DNA of 40,109 bases from an uncultured Prevotellaceae bacterium (GTDB lineage: Bacteria; Bacteroidota; Bacteroidia; Bacteroidales; Bacteroidaceae), in contig CACZGH010000032.1 of NCBI GenBank assembly GCA_902780635.1, positions 1-40,109 of the forward strand. Reading direction: 5' to 3'. The translations under genes were made by a program, and so were the position numbers. The notes beneath the pieces are model-generated. The model ran no database searches. It was not told where the DNA came from and saw nothing but the letters and a program-made list of their open reading frames with translations. Positions 6,550 through 16,425 of this stretch are shown piece by piece (within the stretch, counting starts at the first letter, position 1; each line of letters begins with the position of its first letter).

Positions 6550-8634
6550 ATGAAAAGAATTAAGCAGACGCTACTCATCGTTGCCCTGCTCCTGGCCAAC
6601 CTGCCAGCGGGGGCACAGCCGAAAGGACTGACCGATACACATACCAGCCGTCATGCGGTGATGACCGCCACCCCCCTCGACGCGGTCAAGTGGACCGACG
6701 GCTTCTGGGGAGAGCGCTTTGGCGTCTTCAGCAAGACCTCTGTGCAGAGCATGTGGGAGACCTGGCAAAGCGCCGAGGGCAAGGGCTTCAACAACTTCCT
6801 CATCGCGTCAGGCGAGAAGCAAGGCGAGCACCACGGCCCACCTTTCCACGACGGCGACATGTACAAATGGCTGGAAAGCGTGGCCGCTGTCTATGCCGTG
6901 ACCAAAGACCCCGCACTCGACCAGATCATGGACCGCTTCATCGGTTGCGTGGTCAAGTCACAGCGTGCCGACGGTTATATCCACACCCCCGTCATCATTG
7001 CCGAGCGCAACAAACAACAAAAAACCGCAGCCCAGACCACCGGAGACAATACCGTGGTAGGCACCGCTGTTGGCACCAAGGATGACGCCGCCTTTGGCAA
7101 CCGCCTCAACTTCGAGACCTACAACTTAGGGCATCTCATCACCGCTGGCATCGTCCACAAGCGAGCCACGGGAAAGACCACCCTTTTCGACGCCGCCCTC
7201 AAAGCCGGTGACTTTCTTTACCGCTTCTGCATGAGTGCGCCTGAGGAACTGGCTGGCAACGCCATCTGTCCATCCCACTATATGGCCATCGCTGAACTCT
7301 ATCGTGAGACTGGCGACGTGAAATATCTGGAGTTGGCCAAAAAATTCATCGACATCCGCAGCATGGTAGCCAACGGCACCGATGACAACCAAGACCGCAT
7401 CCCCTTCCGTGAACAATACCAGGCCATGGGACATGCCGTGCGTGCCAACTATCTCTACGCGGGCGTGGCCGACTTGTTTTTGGAAGACGGCGAAGAGCAA
7501 CTCATGCGCAACCTCACCTCCATCTGGAACGACATCGTGAACAGGAAGATGTACATCACAGGAGGCTGTGGCGCACTCTATGACGGCACCTCGCCCGACG
7601 GCACCGACTACAAGCCCGACAATATCCAAAAAGTGCACCAAAGCTATGGCCGTCCCTACCAACTGCCTCACGCCACCGCACACAATGAGACCTGTGCCAA
7701 CATCGGCAATATGCTCTTCAACTGGCGTATGCTGCTGGCCACAGGTGACAGCAAATATGCCGACATCATGGAGACCTGTTTCTACAACAGCATCCTCTGC
7801 GGCATCTCACTCGACGGCGAAAGCTATTTCTACACCAACCCCATGCGGATGAGCGACGCACTGCCCTACACGCTGCGCTGGCCTAAGGAGCGCAAGAAAT
7901 ACATCAGTTGCTTCTGCTGTCCGCCCAACACCTTGCGCACCCTCTGCGAAGTGCAAGACTATGCCTACGCCATCAGCCAGGACGGTCTCTACGTCAACCT
8001 CTATGGTGCTAGTGTCTTAGACACCCATATAGAAGGCATCGGCGACATCGCCATCTCGCAAACCAGTGACTACCCCTGGGATGGCAAGATGGTCTTTGAA
8101 GTCAAAAAACTCAAAGGCAAACGCGTTTTCAAACTCAGGCTCCGCCGCCCCGCCTGGTGTGAAGAACTGACGCTGACCAAAAACGGGCAACCGATATCCT
8201 ACACGACAGAGCAAGGCTATCTCGTCATCGACGGCACATGGAGGAAAGGCGACATCGTGACACTCGACATGCCGATGCGTGCCCATATCGTGGAAGCCCA
8301 CCCACTCGTCGAGGAGTCGCGCGGCCAGGTGGCTGTGGTGCGCGGTCCCATGGTCTATTGTGTAGAAAGTCAAGACCTCAACGGTGTCAGCATCGATGAT
8401 GTGGCCATACCGGTCAACACCTGTTTTGAGCCAGTGGAGACCCACATTGGCTCCAGCCGTATCATGGCACTCGAAGGAGAGGTGGCAGTCAGAGAGTCCT
8501 CTTCGTGGAACAGTGTCTTATACCGTGATGCCACCACAGCCAAAAAACGTCAAACCATCCGTCTGATACCCTACTACGCCTGGGGCAATCGCGGTAAAAG
8601 TGAGATGAGCGTATGGATGCCCGCCGACTATTGA
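6550..8634 (+). CDS. GH127 family glycoside hydrolase (beta-L-arabinofuranosidase type)
   Basis: The 694-residue protein has a signal peptide (MKRIKQTLLIVALLLANLPAGA) and an (alpha/alpha)6-barrel followed by beta domains. The zinc and catalytic residues of GH127 are visible: HNETCAN gives Glu380 and Cys382, and SCFCCPPN gives Cys456 and Cys457, a spacing like that of the characterised enzyme HypBA1. GH127 includes beta-L-arabinofuranosidases and an aceric-acid hydrolase acting on rhamnogalacturonan-II; sequence alone does not choose between them. Start 6550 is supported by the Shine-Dalgarno site. The 3' end overlaps the next gene by 22 nt, indicating translational coupling. Confidence 0.88.
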   Translation: MKRIKQTLLIVALLLANLPAGAQPKGLTDTHTSRHAVMTATPLDAVKWTDGFWGERFGVFSKTSVQSMWETWQSAEGKGFNNFLIASGEKQGEHHGPPFHDGDMYKWLESVAAVYAVTKDPALDQIMDRFIGCVVKSQRADGYIHTPVIIAERNKQQKTAAQTTGDNTVVGTAVGTKDDAAFGNRLNFETYNLGHLITAGIVHKRATGKTTLFDAALKAGDFLYRFCMSAPEELAGNAICPSHYMAIAELYRETGDVKYLELAKKFIDIRSMVANGTDDNQDRIPFREQYQAMGHAVRANYLYAGVADLFLEDGEEQLMRNLTSIWNDIVNRKMYITGGCGALYDGTSPDGTDYKPDNIQKVHQSYGRPYQLPHATAHNETCANIGNMLFNWRMLLATGDSKYADIMETCFYNSILCGISLDGESYFYTNPMRMSDALPYTLRWPKERKKYISCFCCPPNTLRTLCEVQDYAYAISQDGLYVNLYGASVLDTHIEGIGDIAISQTSDYPWDGKMVFEVKKLKGKRVFKLRLRRPAWCEELTLTKNGQPISYTTEQGYLVIDGTWRKGDIVTLDMPMRAHIVEAHPLVEESRGQVAVVRGPMVYCVESQDLNGVSIDDVAIPVNTCFEPVETHIGSSRIMALEGEVAVRESSSWNSVLYRDATTAKKRQTIRLIPYYAWGNRGKSEMSVWMPADY

Positions 8635-10382
8635 TACTCGCTGCTGTCTACGCACTGTCGGCCCTCAGTGCCCATGCCGCTGATGACGGTGTCATCGAGG
8701 TGAAGGCAGGAGCATTCACCATTGAAAAAGCCCTGCAAGAAGCCCGTCAGCGCCGCCTGCATGGAGAAGACTTTCGTCCTGTGCTCCATCTTCAGGCTGG
8801 TGTCTATCGTCTGTCACAACCCATCATTCTCCGTCCTGAAGACCACCACACCACCCTTATCGGAGAGCCAGGCACCGTGCTCAGTGGCGGTGTGCGCATC
8901 ACCGGCTGGCGACGACAAGGCTCCTTGTGGGTGGCCGATGTGCCTGAATGGAACGGCCGGCCATTGGAGTTCCGCCAGTTGTGGGTGAACGGTCAGAAAG
9001 CCGTCCGTGCGCGCGATGTCAGCGACCTCGAAAAGATGTGGCGCATCCGTTCGGTGGACAAGCCCCGTGAGACCCTCTATGTGCCTGCCGCCTCGGTAAA
9101 GAAAATACTGCGCGAGCGTCATGCAGAGATGGTGCTGCACGAGATGTGGTGTGTAGCCAATCTGCGTATCAAAGACATCCAAGTGCAAGGAGACAGCGCT
9201 GCCGTCACCTTCCACAACCCAGAGAGCCATGTCCATTTCATGCACCCCTGGCCATCACCCATGGTCACCACCGACGGTCACAACTCCGCTTTCTACCTCA
9301 CCAACGCCCGTCCCCTGCTCGACGAGCCTGGCGAATGGTATCTCGACACCCAGAAGCAACAATTATATTATATGCCCCGTCCGGGGGAAGACATGCGAAC
9401 CGCTGAAGTAGAGGCACCTGCCTTGGAGACACTGCTCCGTGTGGAAGGCACCCCCAACGCACCCGTCTGCGGTGTGCGGCTCCAGGGCATCACCTTCCGT
9501 CATGCCACCTGGCTGAGGCCCAGCATGATGGGTCACGCCCCGTTGCAGGCCGGCATGTATATGACAGAAGCCTACAAACTCAGACCTCAGATCAGTCGTC
9601 CCAACGGCGACCACAAACTCGACAACCAAGGATGGGTGGGACGCCCTGCTGCCGCTGTGGAGGTGAACTGCGCCACGGGGGTCGACTTTGAGCGTTGTGT
9701 GTTTGAGCATTGCGCCTCGACAGCCCTCGACTATCACAGATATATACAGGGTGGCGAGGTGACCCACTGCATGTTTCAAGACATTGGCGGCACCGCCATC
9801 TTAGCAGGCACATACGGTCCGGAAAGCCATGAGGCCCATCTGCCCTACCTGCCAAGTGACATGCGAGAGATCTGCACAGGCCTGAGCATCATCGGCAACC
9901 GTATCACCGACGCAGCCAATGAAGACTGGGGATGTCTCGGCATCGGCGCCGGCTATGTGCGTGGCATCAAGATATTGTACAATGAGATCTCCGAGGTCTC
10001 CTATACGGGCATCAGTATGGGCTGGGGATGGAACCAACAGACCTGCGCCATGGCCGACAACCTGGTGCGCGGCAACTATATCCACCACTACGCCCGCCAC
10101 ATGTACGACACTGCCGGCATCTATACGCTCGGTGCCCAGCCCCACACCTTCATCGAGGAAAATGTGGTCTGCGACATCTACCATCCCGGATATGTACACG
10201 ACCCAGAGCATTGGTTCTATCTGTACACCGACGAGGGCAGCTCCTATATCACCGTACGCAACAACTGGACACCGACGGAGAAATATCTCAAAAATGCCAA
10301 CGGCCCCGGCAACACCTGGGAGAACAACGGCCCCATGGTGGCCGACAGCATCAAGGAGAAAGCGATTCGCGGTTCGGAGTGA
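8613..10382 (+). CDS. Secreted right-handed beta-helix protein, probable GH141-like glycosidase
   Basis: The 589-residue protein has a signal peptide (about 1-22, ending SAHA). LHLQAGVYRLSQPI, SGGVRITGW and FRQLWVNGQKAVRAR are followed by parallel beta-helix turns (FRHATWLRP, GISMGWGWN, NNWTPTEKYLKN). The ISGG/GW/RQLWVNG order recalls GH141, founded on an alpha-L-fucosidase of the Bacteroides rhamnogalacturonan-II locus encoded beside a GH127 gene, the same pairing as here. Other beta-helix families (GH120, pectate lyases) remain possible. The last codons run into a repeat block that also fills the following spacer. Confidence 0.65.
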   Translation: MDARRLLILAAVYALSALSAHAADDGVIEVKAGAFTIEKALQEARQRRLHGEDFRPVLHLQAGVYRLSQPIILRPEDHHTTLIGEPGTVLSGGVRITGWRRQGSLWVADVPEWNGRPLEFRQLWVNGQKAVRARDVSDLEKMWRIRSVDKPRETLYVPAASVKKILRERHAEMVLHEMWCVANLRIKDIQVQGDSAAVTFHNPESHVHFMHPWPSPMVTTDGHNSAFYLTNARPLLDEPGEWYLDTQKQQLYYMPRPGEDMRTAEVEAPALETLLRVEGTPNAPVCGVRLQGITFRHATWLRPSMMGHAPLQAGMYMTEAYKLRPQISRPNGDHKLDNQGWVGRPAAAVEVNCATGVDFERCVFEHCASTALDYHRYIQGGEVTHCMFQDIGGTAILAGTYGPESHEAHLPYLPSDMREICTGLSIIGNRITDAANEDWGCLGIGAGYVRGIKILYNEISEVSYTGISMGWGWNQQTCAMADNLVRGNYIHHYARHMYDTAGIYTLGAQPHTFIEENVVCDIYHPGYVHDPEHWFYLYTDEGSSYITVRNNWTPTEKYLKNANGPGNTWENNGPMVADSIKEKAIRGSE

Positions 10383-10470
10383 GCGATTCGCAAATAGCAA
10401 AAAGCGAACGCCGAAAAGCGAACCCGAAAAGCGAAAACCAAATCCCAAACACCAAATACCGAAAAGCGAA
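10361..10470 (+). repeat. Short tandem/interspersed repeats in the spacer before the MFS gene
   Basis: AGCGATTCGC occurs at 10361-10370 and 10382-10391, the first copy inside the last codons of the beta-helix gene. CCGAAAAGCGAA then occurs exactly three times, at 10411, 10424 and 10459. The block fills almost the whole space up to the MFS start at 10475. Confidence 0.75.
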
Positions 10471-10474
10471 AAAT

Positions 10475-11842
10475 ATGGAAAACAAAGGAAGTCTGAAGAG
10501 TACCATTGCAGTGTCACTGACCAACTATCTTGACGCCGGAGCCATTGTGGCCGGTGCCAGTGGTCTGACATTATGGAAAGATTATCTGGGGTTGACAGAG
10601 GGTCATCTGGGTTGGCTTAATGCCATCAGCGCCAACTGTCTTGGTGCAGCCATCGGCGCCATCATCGGCGGTTTTCTTGCCGACAAATATGGGCGCAAAG
10701 CTATCTACACCTACAATATGCTGGTGTATATGGCTGGCGTTACCCTCATTTTGTGTGCGGTCAACTTCCCTATGTTGCTCCTTGGCTTTTTGGTGACAGG
10801 CATCTCCGTGGGCGTGGGGGTACCCGCTTCCTGGACTTACATCTCCGAGAGCAGCGAGGTGAAAAACCGCGGCCGCAACATCGGTATCTCTCAGATGGCA
10901 TGGGGCATCGGTCCCACCATCATCCTCATATTGGGCACCCTGCTCGCCCCGCCCACTGGCGGAGCCGGCACAGAGGGCATCCTTTTTGGCTTGGTGGAAT
11001 CTGTCGCCAGTTTGTTTGGCGTCACCGAGGCTGGCAGTGCACAAAATGTTTTCAGCAGCCGTCTGGTCTTCACCTCGCTCCTCATCGTCGCTTTTATCGC
11101 CTGGCAGTTGCAGCGCCGTCTGGACGAGTCGAAGGCGTGGGAAGAAATGAAGACCACCTCTGCGGGAAAAGACAAGAAAACAGGAACGTTTGACTCTTTC
11201 GGCGCTTTGTTCACCAATAAGACCAATGTGCGCACCATCCTCTTTCTCGCAGGCATTTACCTCACATGGAACCTGGTGAGTTCGGTGATGGGATTCTTCC
11301 AGCAGCATATCTACGAAACGGCGGGAGGCCTCTCCAACGAACATGCCAACCTGCTCAGCGTGGGTCAGTGGCTCATCATCATCGCCACCACTTTTGTGTT
11401 CTCCATGATTGTAGACAAAGTCAACCAACGTTGGCTCTACTGTCTCGGTGTGAGTTTCGCCGTCGCCGCCTGGCTGCTGATCATCACCATCGGCATCAAC
11501 AGTCTGTCGGGTCTGCTCACCTTCACCCTGCTGTGGGGACTGCAGGCAGGTGTCTCTGTGCAGTCGTTCTATGCGCTTTGGGCATCGGAGTTGTTCCCCG
11601 CCCGGTATCGCGCCGCCGCCCAGGGTGTCATGTTCTTCATCGTACGTGGCCTCTCCGCTGTATGGGGACTGGTGTTTGTCTACATCTACGGCGAGCATGG
11701 CGAGGGTTTCACGGTGGCGGCCTATGTCATGGCGGCACTTCTGCTCACCTCACTCATCATCGGCACGGTGGGAGCTCCCAGCACCCGTGGCAAGACCTTA
11801 GAGGAAATCACCCGTGAAAGGTACAAGGGAGATGAAAGATGA
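10475..11842 (+). CDS. Major facilitator superfamily sugar transporter
   Basis: The 455-residue protein has about 12 hydrophobic segments. Sugar-porter features are visible: GGFLADKYGRKAIYTYN (the D-x2-GR-type loop), YISESSEVKNRGRNIG after helix 4, and ELFPARYRAAAQGVMF in the second half. It likely imports a mono- or oligosaccharide across the inner membrane by proton symport. ATG 10475 is chosen because it begins MENKGSLKSTIAV just before the first helix, while the longer open frame reads back into the beta-helix gene. Its last codons merge into a GATGAAA repeat. Confidence 0.85.
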   Translation: MENKGSLKSTIAVSLTNYLDAGAIVAGASGLTLWKDYLGLTEGHLGWLNAISANCLGAAIGAIIGGFLADKYGRKAIYTYNMLVYMAGVTLILCAVNFPMLLLGFLVTGISVGVGVPASWTYISESSEVKNRGRNIGISQMAWGIGPTIILILGTLLAPPTGGAGTEGILFGLVESVASLFGVTEAGSAQNVFSSRLVFTSLLIVAFIAWQLQRRLDESKAWEEMKTTSAGKDKKTGTFDSFGALFTNKTNVRTILFLAGIYLTWNLVSSVMGFFQQHIYETAGGLSNEHANLLSVGQWLIIIATTFVFSMIVDKVNQRWLYCLGVSFAVAAWLLIITIGINSLSGLLTFTLLWGLQAGVSVQSFYALWASELFPARYRAAAQGVMFFIVRGLSAVWGLVFVYIYGEHGEGFTVAAYVMAALLLTSLIIGTVGAPSTRGKTLEEITRERYKGDER

Positions 11843-11872
11843 AAGATGAAAGATGAAAAATTAAAAATTAAA
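11831..11872 (+). repeat. GATGAAA tandem repeat spanning the MFS stop codon
   Basis: Four tandem GATGAAA units begin at 11831, inside the last codons of the MFS gene, and pass into AATTAAAAATTAAA. A closely similar block occurs at 26634-26728, between two B12-uptake genes. Confidence 0.7.
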
Positions 11873-11898
11873 TCAAAACTGATACAAAATAATAGAAA

Positions 11899-12825
11899 AT
11901 GATTCAGCCTTTGTGTGGTATTATCCCGCCGTTAGTCACCCCGTTGACGGACAATGAGACACTCGACGTGGAAAGTCTTGAGCGTCTGATAGAACATTTG
12001 ATAGCTGGAGGCGTGCATGGCCTCTTCATCCTCGGTACGACAGGCGAGGAACAGAGTTTGAGTTACCATCTCCGTGAAGAGATGATTCGTCAGTCGACCC
12101 GCATCAATCAGGGTCGTCTGCCGTTACTGGTGTGTGTGAGCGACACCTCCATCGTCGAGAGCATCCGTCTGGCACGGATAGCCGCCGACTGCGGCGCCGA
12201 TGGTGTCGTGTCTGCCCCACCCTACTATTTCGCCACGGGTCAGCCCGAACTGGCACAGTTTTATGAAGAGTTGGTTCCACAGTTGCCATTGCCTGTTTTT
12301 CTCTACAACATGCCCTCGCATGTGAAGGTGAGTTTTGCCCCCGAGACGGTACATCGCATCGCACAAAATCCCCATGTGGTAGGTTTCAAAGACTCTTCTG
12401 CCAATGCGGTCTATTTCCAGTCGGTGCTGTATAAGATGAGAGAGCGCTCCGACTTTGCCATGCTGGTAGGTCCGGAAGAGATCACGGGCGAGTGTGTGTT
12501 GCTAGGTGCTCATGGAGGCATCAATGGCGGTGCCAATATGTTTCCGTCATTGTATGTAAGCATGTACGAGGCCGCCCGGAGAGGCGACGTGACCAGAGTG
12601 CTTCAGCTGCAGCAAATCATCATGCAAATCTCCTCTACGATCTATACGATAGGACAACATGGCTCAAGTTATCTGAAAGGCCTGAAGTGTGCCTTGTCGT
12701 TGCTGGGCATCATCAAAGACGACTTCGTGGCCTCGCCTTTCTACAAATTCAATCAGCCTGAGCGTGAGAAAGTGCGTCAGGCGCTCTCCGCCCTGCCTAT
12801 GAGAAACGGCCAACTGCTTCTATGA
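11899..12825 (+). CDS. DapA/NanA-family aldolase (keto-deoxy acid lyase)
   Basis: The 308-residue cytoplasmic protein matches the class I aldolase family of dihydrodipicolinate synthase and N-acetylneuraminate lyase. GTTGE lies at 46-50, the conserved tyrosine of FLYNMP at 136, and the Schiff-base lysine of GFKDSS at 164. It should cleave a 2-keto-3-deoxy sugar acid to pyruvate and an aldehyde. In a glycan operon next to a sodium symporter, a catabolic role is more likely than lysine synthesis; sialic acid, 2-keto-3-deoxy-rhamnonate and Kdo-like acids are candidates. It overlaps the symporter gene by 4 nt. Confidence 0.85.
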   Translation: MIQPLCGIIPPLVTPLTDNETLDVESLERLIEHLIAGGVHGLFILGTTGEEQSLSYHLREEMIRQSTRINQGRLPLLVCVSDTSIVESIRLARIAADCGADGVVSAPPYYFATGQPELAQFYEELVPQLPLPVFLYNMPSHVKVSFAPETVHRIAQNPHVVGFKDSSANAVYFQSVLYKMRERSDFAMLVGPEEITGECVLLGAHGGINGGANMFPSLYVSMYEAARRGDVTRVLQLQQIIMQISSTIYTIGQHGSSYLKGLKCALSLLGIIKDDFVASPFYKFNQPEREKVRQALSALPMRNGQLLL

Positions 12826-14279
12826 ATACCATTGACCTGATCATATTTGCGTTCTTCACGTTAGGGGTCGTGGTCTTTGGTTGCTCTTTTTACAAAAAAG
12901 GCAACAGCGCCTCCGACTTCACCGCCGCCGGCCGTTCGCTGCCCGGCTGGGTGGTGGGCATGAGCATCTTTGCCACCTACGTGTCGAGCATCAGTTATAT
13001 CGGTTATCCCGGCAAAGCCTTTGCATCCAACTGGAATGCCTTTGTCTTTTCGTTGTCCATCCCCATCGCCAGTTATTTTGCGGCCCGCTATTTTGTGCCC
13101 TTCTACCGCAACGGTGGCAGTGTATCGGCTTACACCTTCCTCGAAGAGAAATTTGGACGCTGGGCACGCCTGTATGCCTCGCTGTGCTATCTGCTCACCC
13201 AGATTGCCCGCATGGGCAGCATCTTATATCTATTGGCAGTACCGATGCATATCCTGATGGGGTGGAACCTGCATGTGGTCATCATCGCCACTTCTGTGGC
13301 CATCATCATCTACTCCATGCTGGGCGGACTGAAGGCCGTCATCTGGGCCGACGCCATCCAGGGCATCATCCTCATCGGCGGTGCTTTGTTATGCTTAGGC
13401 ATCCTGCTTTTCTCCATGCCAGAGGGCCCTGGTCAGGCATTTGAGATGGCCATACACGCACCCGAGGGCAACAAGTTCTCGTTTGGCGCCTTCACCTCCG
13501 ACCTGACCACCTCCACTTTTTGGGTGTGCCTCATCTATGGCATCTTTATCAACCTGCAAAACTACGGCATCGACCAGAACTACGTGCAGCGTTACCATGC
13601 CGCAAAGACCGACCGCGACGCCCGTTTCTCCGCCCTCTTTGGCGGCTATCTCTTCATCCCCGTGTCGGCCCTGTTTTTCCTTATCGGCACCGCCCTTTAC
13701 AGTTACTATACCGCGCATCCAGGTCTGTTGCCTGCCGACATTGCGGCAAAGCCCGACTATGTGTTTCCTTATTTCATCGTCAATGGCCTGCCTGTGGGTC
13801 TGCGCGGACTGCTCATCGCCTCTATCTTTGCCGCTGGCATGAGCACCGTGTCAACGAGTGTCACCTCTGCAGCCACCATCATACTCACCGACTACTACCA
13901 GCCATTGGTCAAAAACGCCTCTGAGCGGCGGCGCGTCTTCGTGCTCCGTCTGTCCAGTGTTGTCGTGGGGGTCGTTGGCATCGTCGTGGCCATCGCCATG
14001 TTGAGTGTGGAAAGCATCATCGACGCTTGGTGGACGTTGTCGTCCATCTTCTCCGGTGGCATGCTCGGACTATTCCTTTTAGGTGTCATCCCCCGTCGCA
14101 TCGGCCGCTGCGCAGCCCTTGTAGGTTGTATAGCCGGCATCGCTGTCATCGCCTGGATCTCGCTGGCGTCTACGCTCCAGCTGCCGGGTGTGCATCTGCA
14201 TGAGTATCTGGCCATCGTGCTGGGCACCACCACCATTTTTGTGGTAGGTTTCCTACTCACCCTTCTCATCAAAAAGTAA
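12822..14279 (+). CDS. Sodium:solute symporter (SSS family)
   Basis: The 485-residue integral membrane protein has about 13 hydrophobic segments. SSS signatures include TAAGRSLPGWVVGMSIFATY near the N-terminus, YSMLGGLKAVIWADAIQG, and NYGIDQNYVQRYHAAKTDRD. It couples sodium entry to uptake of an organic substrate. The ATGA overlap with the aldolase gene implies coupled translation and suggests it imports that enzyme's substrate, as in sialic acid operons. Specificity cannot be read from sequence. Confidence 0.88.
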   Translation: MNTIDLIIFAFFTLGVVVFGCSFYKKGNSASDFTAAGRSLPGWVVGMSIFATYVSSISYIGYPGKAFASNWNAFVFSLSIPIASYFAARYFVPFYRNGGSVSAYTFLEEKFGRWARLYASLCYLLTQIARMGSILYLLAVPMHILMGWNLHVVIIATSVAIIIYSMLGGLKAVIWADAIQGIILIGGALLCLGILLFSMPEGPGQAFEMAIHAPEGNKFSFGAFTSDLTTSTFWVCLIYGIFINLQNYGIDQNYVQRYHAAKTDRDARFSALFGGYLFIPVSALFFLIGTALYSYYTAHPGLLPADIAAKPDYVFPYFIVNGLPVGLRGLLIASIFAAGMSTVSTSVTSAATIILTDYYQPLVKNASERRRVFVLRLSSVVVGVVGIVVAIAMLSVESIIDAWWTLSSIFSGGMLGLFLLGVIPRRIGRCAALVGCIAGIAVIAWISLASTLQLPGVHLHEYLAIVLGTTTIFVVGFLLTLLIKK

Positions 14280-14283
14280 TGAT

Positions 14284-16425
14284 ATGACTAGACAAGCCAC
14301 ATGGATATGGTATCCCGGAGACTTTGAGATCTGGCTGGGCAATCGGTTCAACAACCGTCGCACAGAGCGAGGGGCGATGGTTCCTCCATTCTGGAAACAA
14401 GACTCCCACTGGCCCACAGTGGAGTTTAGCAAGACCGTCGTGGTGACGGACACGGAGAAAATCGCCATTGCCACCGAGGGCGACTTCTATCTCAAGGTCG
14501 ATGGTGTCTCGCAGTTTGGCATGCCCGACACATTTCTCATACCGCCTGGAAGACATCAGTTGAACATCAAGATATACAACCCCGCTTCACCGCCAGCCCT
14601 CTACATCGACGGCGAGACCGTCAAGACCGACGACAGTTGGCTGGTCACCTACGAGGACAAGATATGGATAGACGAGCATGGCACAGCCCATGGAAGCGGG
14701 GTCTATATGTATGCCGCCTGTTGGCATTTCAATGACATTCACCAAGGTCCGTCTTCCTATCATCTGTGCAGGAAACGCATTTCCGCCCAAGTCACCCCCT
14801 GCGGCAATGGAGTGCTTGCCGACTTTGGCAGGGAGACGATGGGCTATGTGGTCTTACATGACCTTAAAGGCGAGGGAAACGTCAACATCTTCTACGGGGA
14901 GAGTCGTGAGGAGGCCTTAGACCGAGCCTACTGCGAGACACTCGACCAACTGCGTGTGACCCCCAAGAGCATCACCGACAATGCCACACGCCACACCACA
15001 GAACGCACCACCGACTACACCTTGGAAAACAGCAAAGCGTTCAGATACGTCTACATCGAGACCACTAGCAGCGTGAGCGTAGGTGATGTGAGCTTGGACT
15101 ACGAATACGCCCCTTACGATGAGGCCCTCTGTGGCCATTTCAGGTGTAACGACGAGGAGATCAACCATATCTGGGAGATCGCGGCCTACACACTGGAACT
15201 GACCACCCGCGAGTTTTTCACCGACGGCATCAAGCGCGACCGCTGGACATGGAGTGGCGACGCCATCCAGTCGTATCTGATGAACTACTATCTGCATTTC
15301 GACACAGAATGTACGAAGCGCACCATTCGTCAACTGCGTGGCAAAGACCCTGTGACAGCCCACATCAACACCATCATGGACTACAGTTTCTATTGGATAA
15401 AGTCCATACACGACTACTATCTTTACACCGGCGACCTTGACTTCCTGCGTGAGATCTATCCACGTATGCGCACCATGATGGACTACTGCATCGGGCGCAC
15501 TAATAGCGAGGGAATGGCAGAAGGTCAGGCCGACGACTGGATTTTCGTCGACTGGGTCGACTTCCCCATGCACAAGCGGGGTGTGCTATGTTTCGAGCAG
15601 ATCCTGTTCTGCAAATCACTCCAAGTCATGGCTCAGATTGCCACTATCTTGCAGAGCAACCCACAGGAAAACCCGCCCCAGGGCAGTCTGACGTCGAAAG
15701 ACTACGCCACAGACGCCATCCTGCTAAGGGCACGCGAAGAGGCCCTGCGCGAACGTATCAGGGACCTCTTCTGGGATGACGAGCTGCACGCACTGACCCA
15801 TGCTATCGAGGATGGGAAGATGAACAAGATGGTGACACGGTTTCCCAATATGTTTGCCATCATCTACGATCTTGCCACCGCAGACGAACGACAAGACATC
15901 CTGCGCCATGTGCTCCTCAACGATCAGGTGGAACCCATCACCACGCCTTATATGCGCTTCTATGAACTAGAGGCGCTGTGCATGATGGGGCAGCAATCTC
16001 ATGTGCTGCATGAGATCAAAGCCTACTGGGGTGGCATGTTGCGAGAAGGCGCCACCACCTTCTGGGAGAAATATGTGCCCTCTGAACAGGGCGCCGCACA
16101 CCTGGCTATGTATGGCCGCCCCTACGGCAAGAGTCTCTGCCATGCGTGGGGCGCCAGTCCGCTCTATCTGCTGGGGCGCTATTTCTTGGGCGTGCAACCG
16201 CTCACTCCCGGCTATGAAGAGTATGAGGTGCGTCCTGTCCTCGGAGCCTTGGAGTGGATGGAAGGAGAAGTGCCCACCCCCTTTGGCCAAATCAAGGTGA
16301 AAGCAGACCGCGACCAAGTCGTCGTCAAGAGCGACGGCGGCCATGGCACCCTCATCATCGATGAGCAGCGGATACCGATACCCCCTGGCACAACCATCCG
16401 CCTGCGAACCACAAAAACCAAATAG
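14284..16425 (+). CDS. GH78-like alpha-L-rhamnosidase, no signal peptide
   Basis: The 713-residue protein has an N-terminal beta-sandwich, the rhamnosidase beta domain (GVLADFGRETMGYVVLHDLK, residues ~178-197) and an (alpha/alpha)6 barrel from about 290 to 620. The general-base motif is present as GATTFWEKYVPSE (Glu near 594). The acid-side motif reads DGIKRDRWTWSGD (~314-326), one residue shorter than the usual RDER-containing form and without its glutamate. No signal peptide is seen, so it probably acts in the cytoplasm on imported oligosaccharides. It starts 4 nt after the symporter stop. Confidence 0.75.
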   Translation: MTRQATWIWYPGDFEIWLGNRFNNRRTERGAMVPPFWKQDSHWPTVEFSKTVVVTDTEKIAIATEGDFYLKVDGVSQFGMPDTFLIPPGRHQLNIKIYNPASPPALYIDGETVKTDDSWLVTYEDKIWIDEHGTAHGSGVYMYAACWHFNDIHQGPSSYHLCRKRISAQVTPCGNGVLADFGRETMGYVVLHDLKGEGNVNIFYGESREEALDRAYCETLDQLRVTPKSITDNATRHTTERTTDYTLENSKAFRYVYIETTSSVSVGDVSLDYEYAPYDEALCGHFRCNDEEINHIWEIAAYTLELTTREFFTDGIKRDRWTWSGDAIQSYLMNYYLHFDTECTKRTIRQLRGKDPVTAHINTIMDYSFYWIKSIHDYYLYTGDLDFLREIYPRMRTMMDYCIGRTNSEGMAEGQADDWIFVDWVDFPMHKRGVLCFEQILFCKSLQVMAQIATILQSNPQENPPQGSLTSKDYATDAILLRAREEALRERIRDLFWDDELHALTHAIEDGKMNKMVTRFPNMFAIIYDLATADERQDILRHVLLNDQVEPITTPYMRFYELEALCMMGQQSHVLHEIKAYWGGMLREGATTFWEKYVPSEQGAAHLAMYGRPYGKSLCHAWGASPLYLLGRYFLGVQPLTPGYEEYEVRPVLGALEWMEGEVPTPFGQIKVKADRDQVVVKSDGGHGTLIIDEQRIPIPPGTTIRLRTTKTK

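Noticed and set aside
10028-10474. N-terminal extension of the MFS frame
   Set aside because: It reads out of frame through the beta-helix gene and repeat spacer; the transporter sequence begins at ATG 10475.
10571-11698. 375-codon minus-strand frame opposite the MFS gene
   Set aside because: Shadow of a strongly supported transporter gene; the peptide is rich in His, Asp and Glu with no domain or start context.
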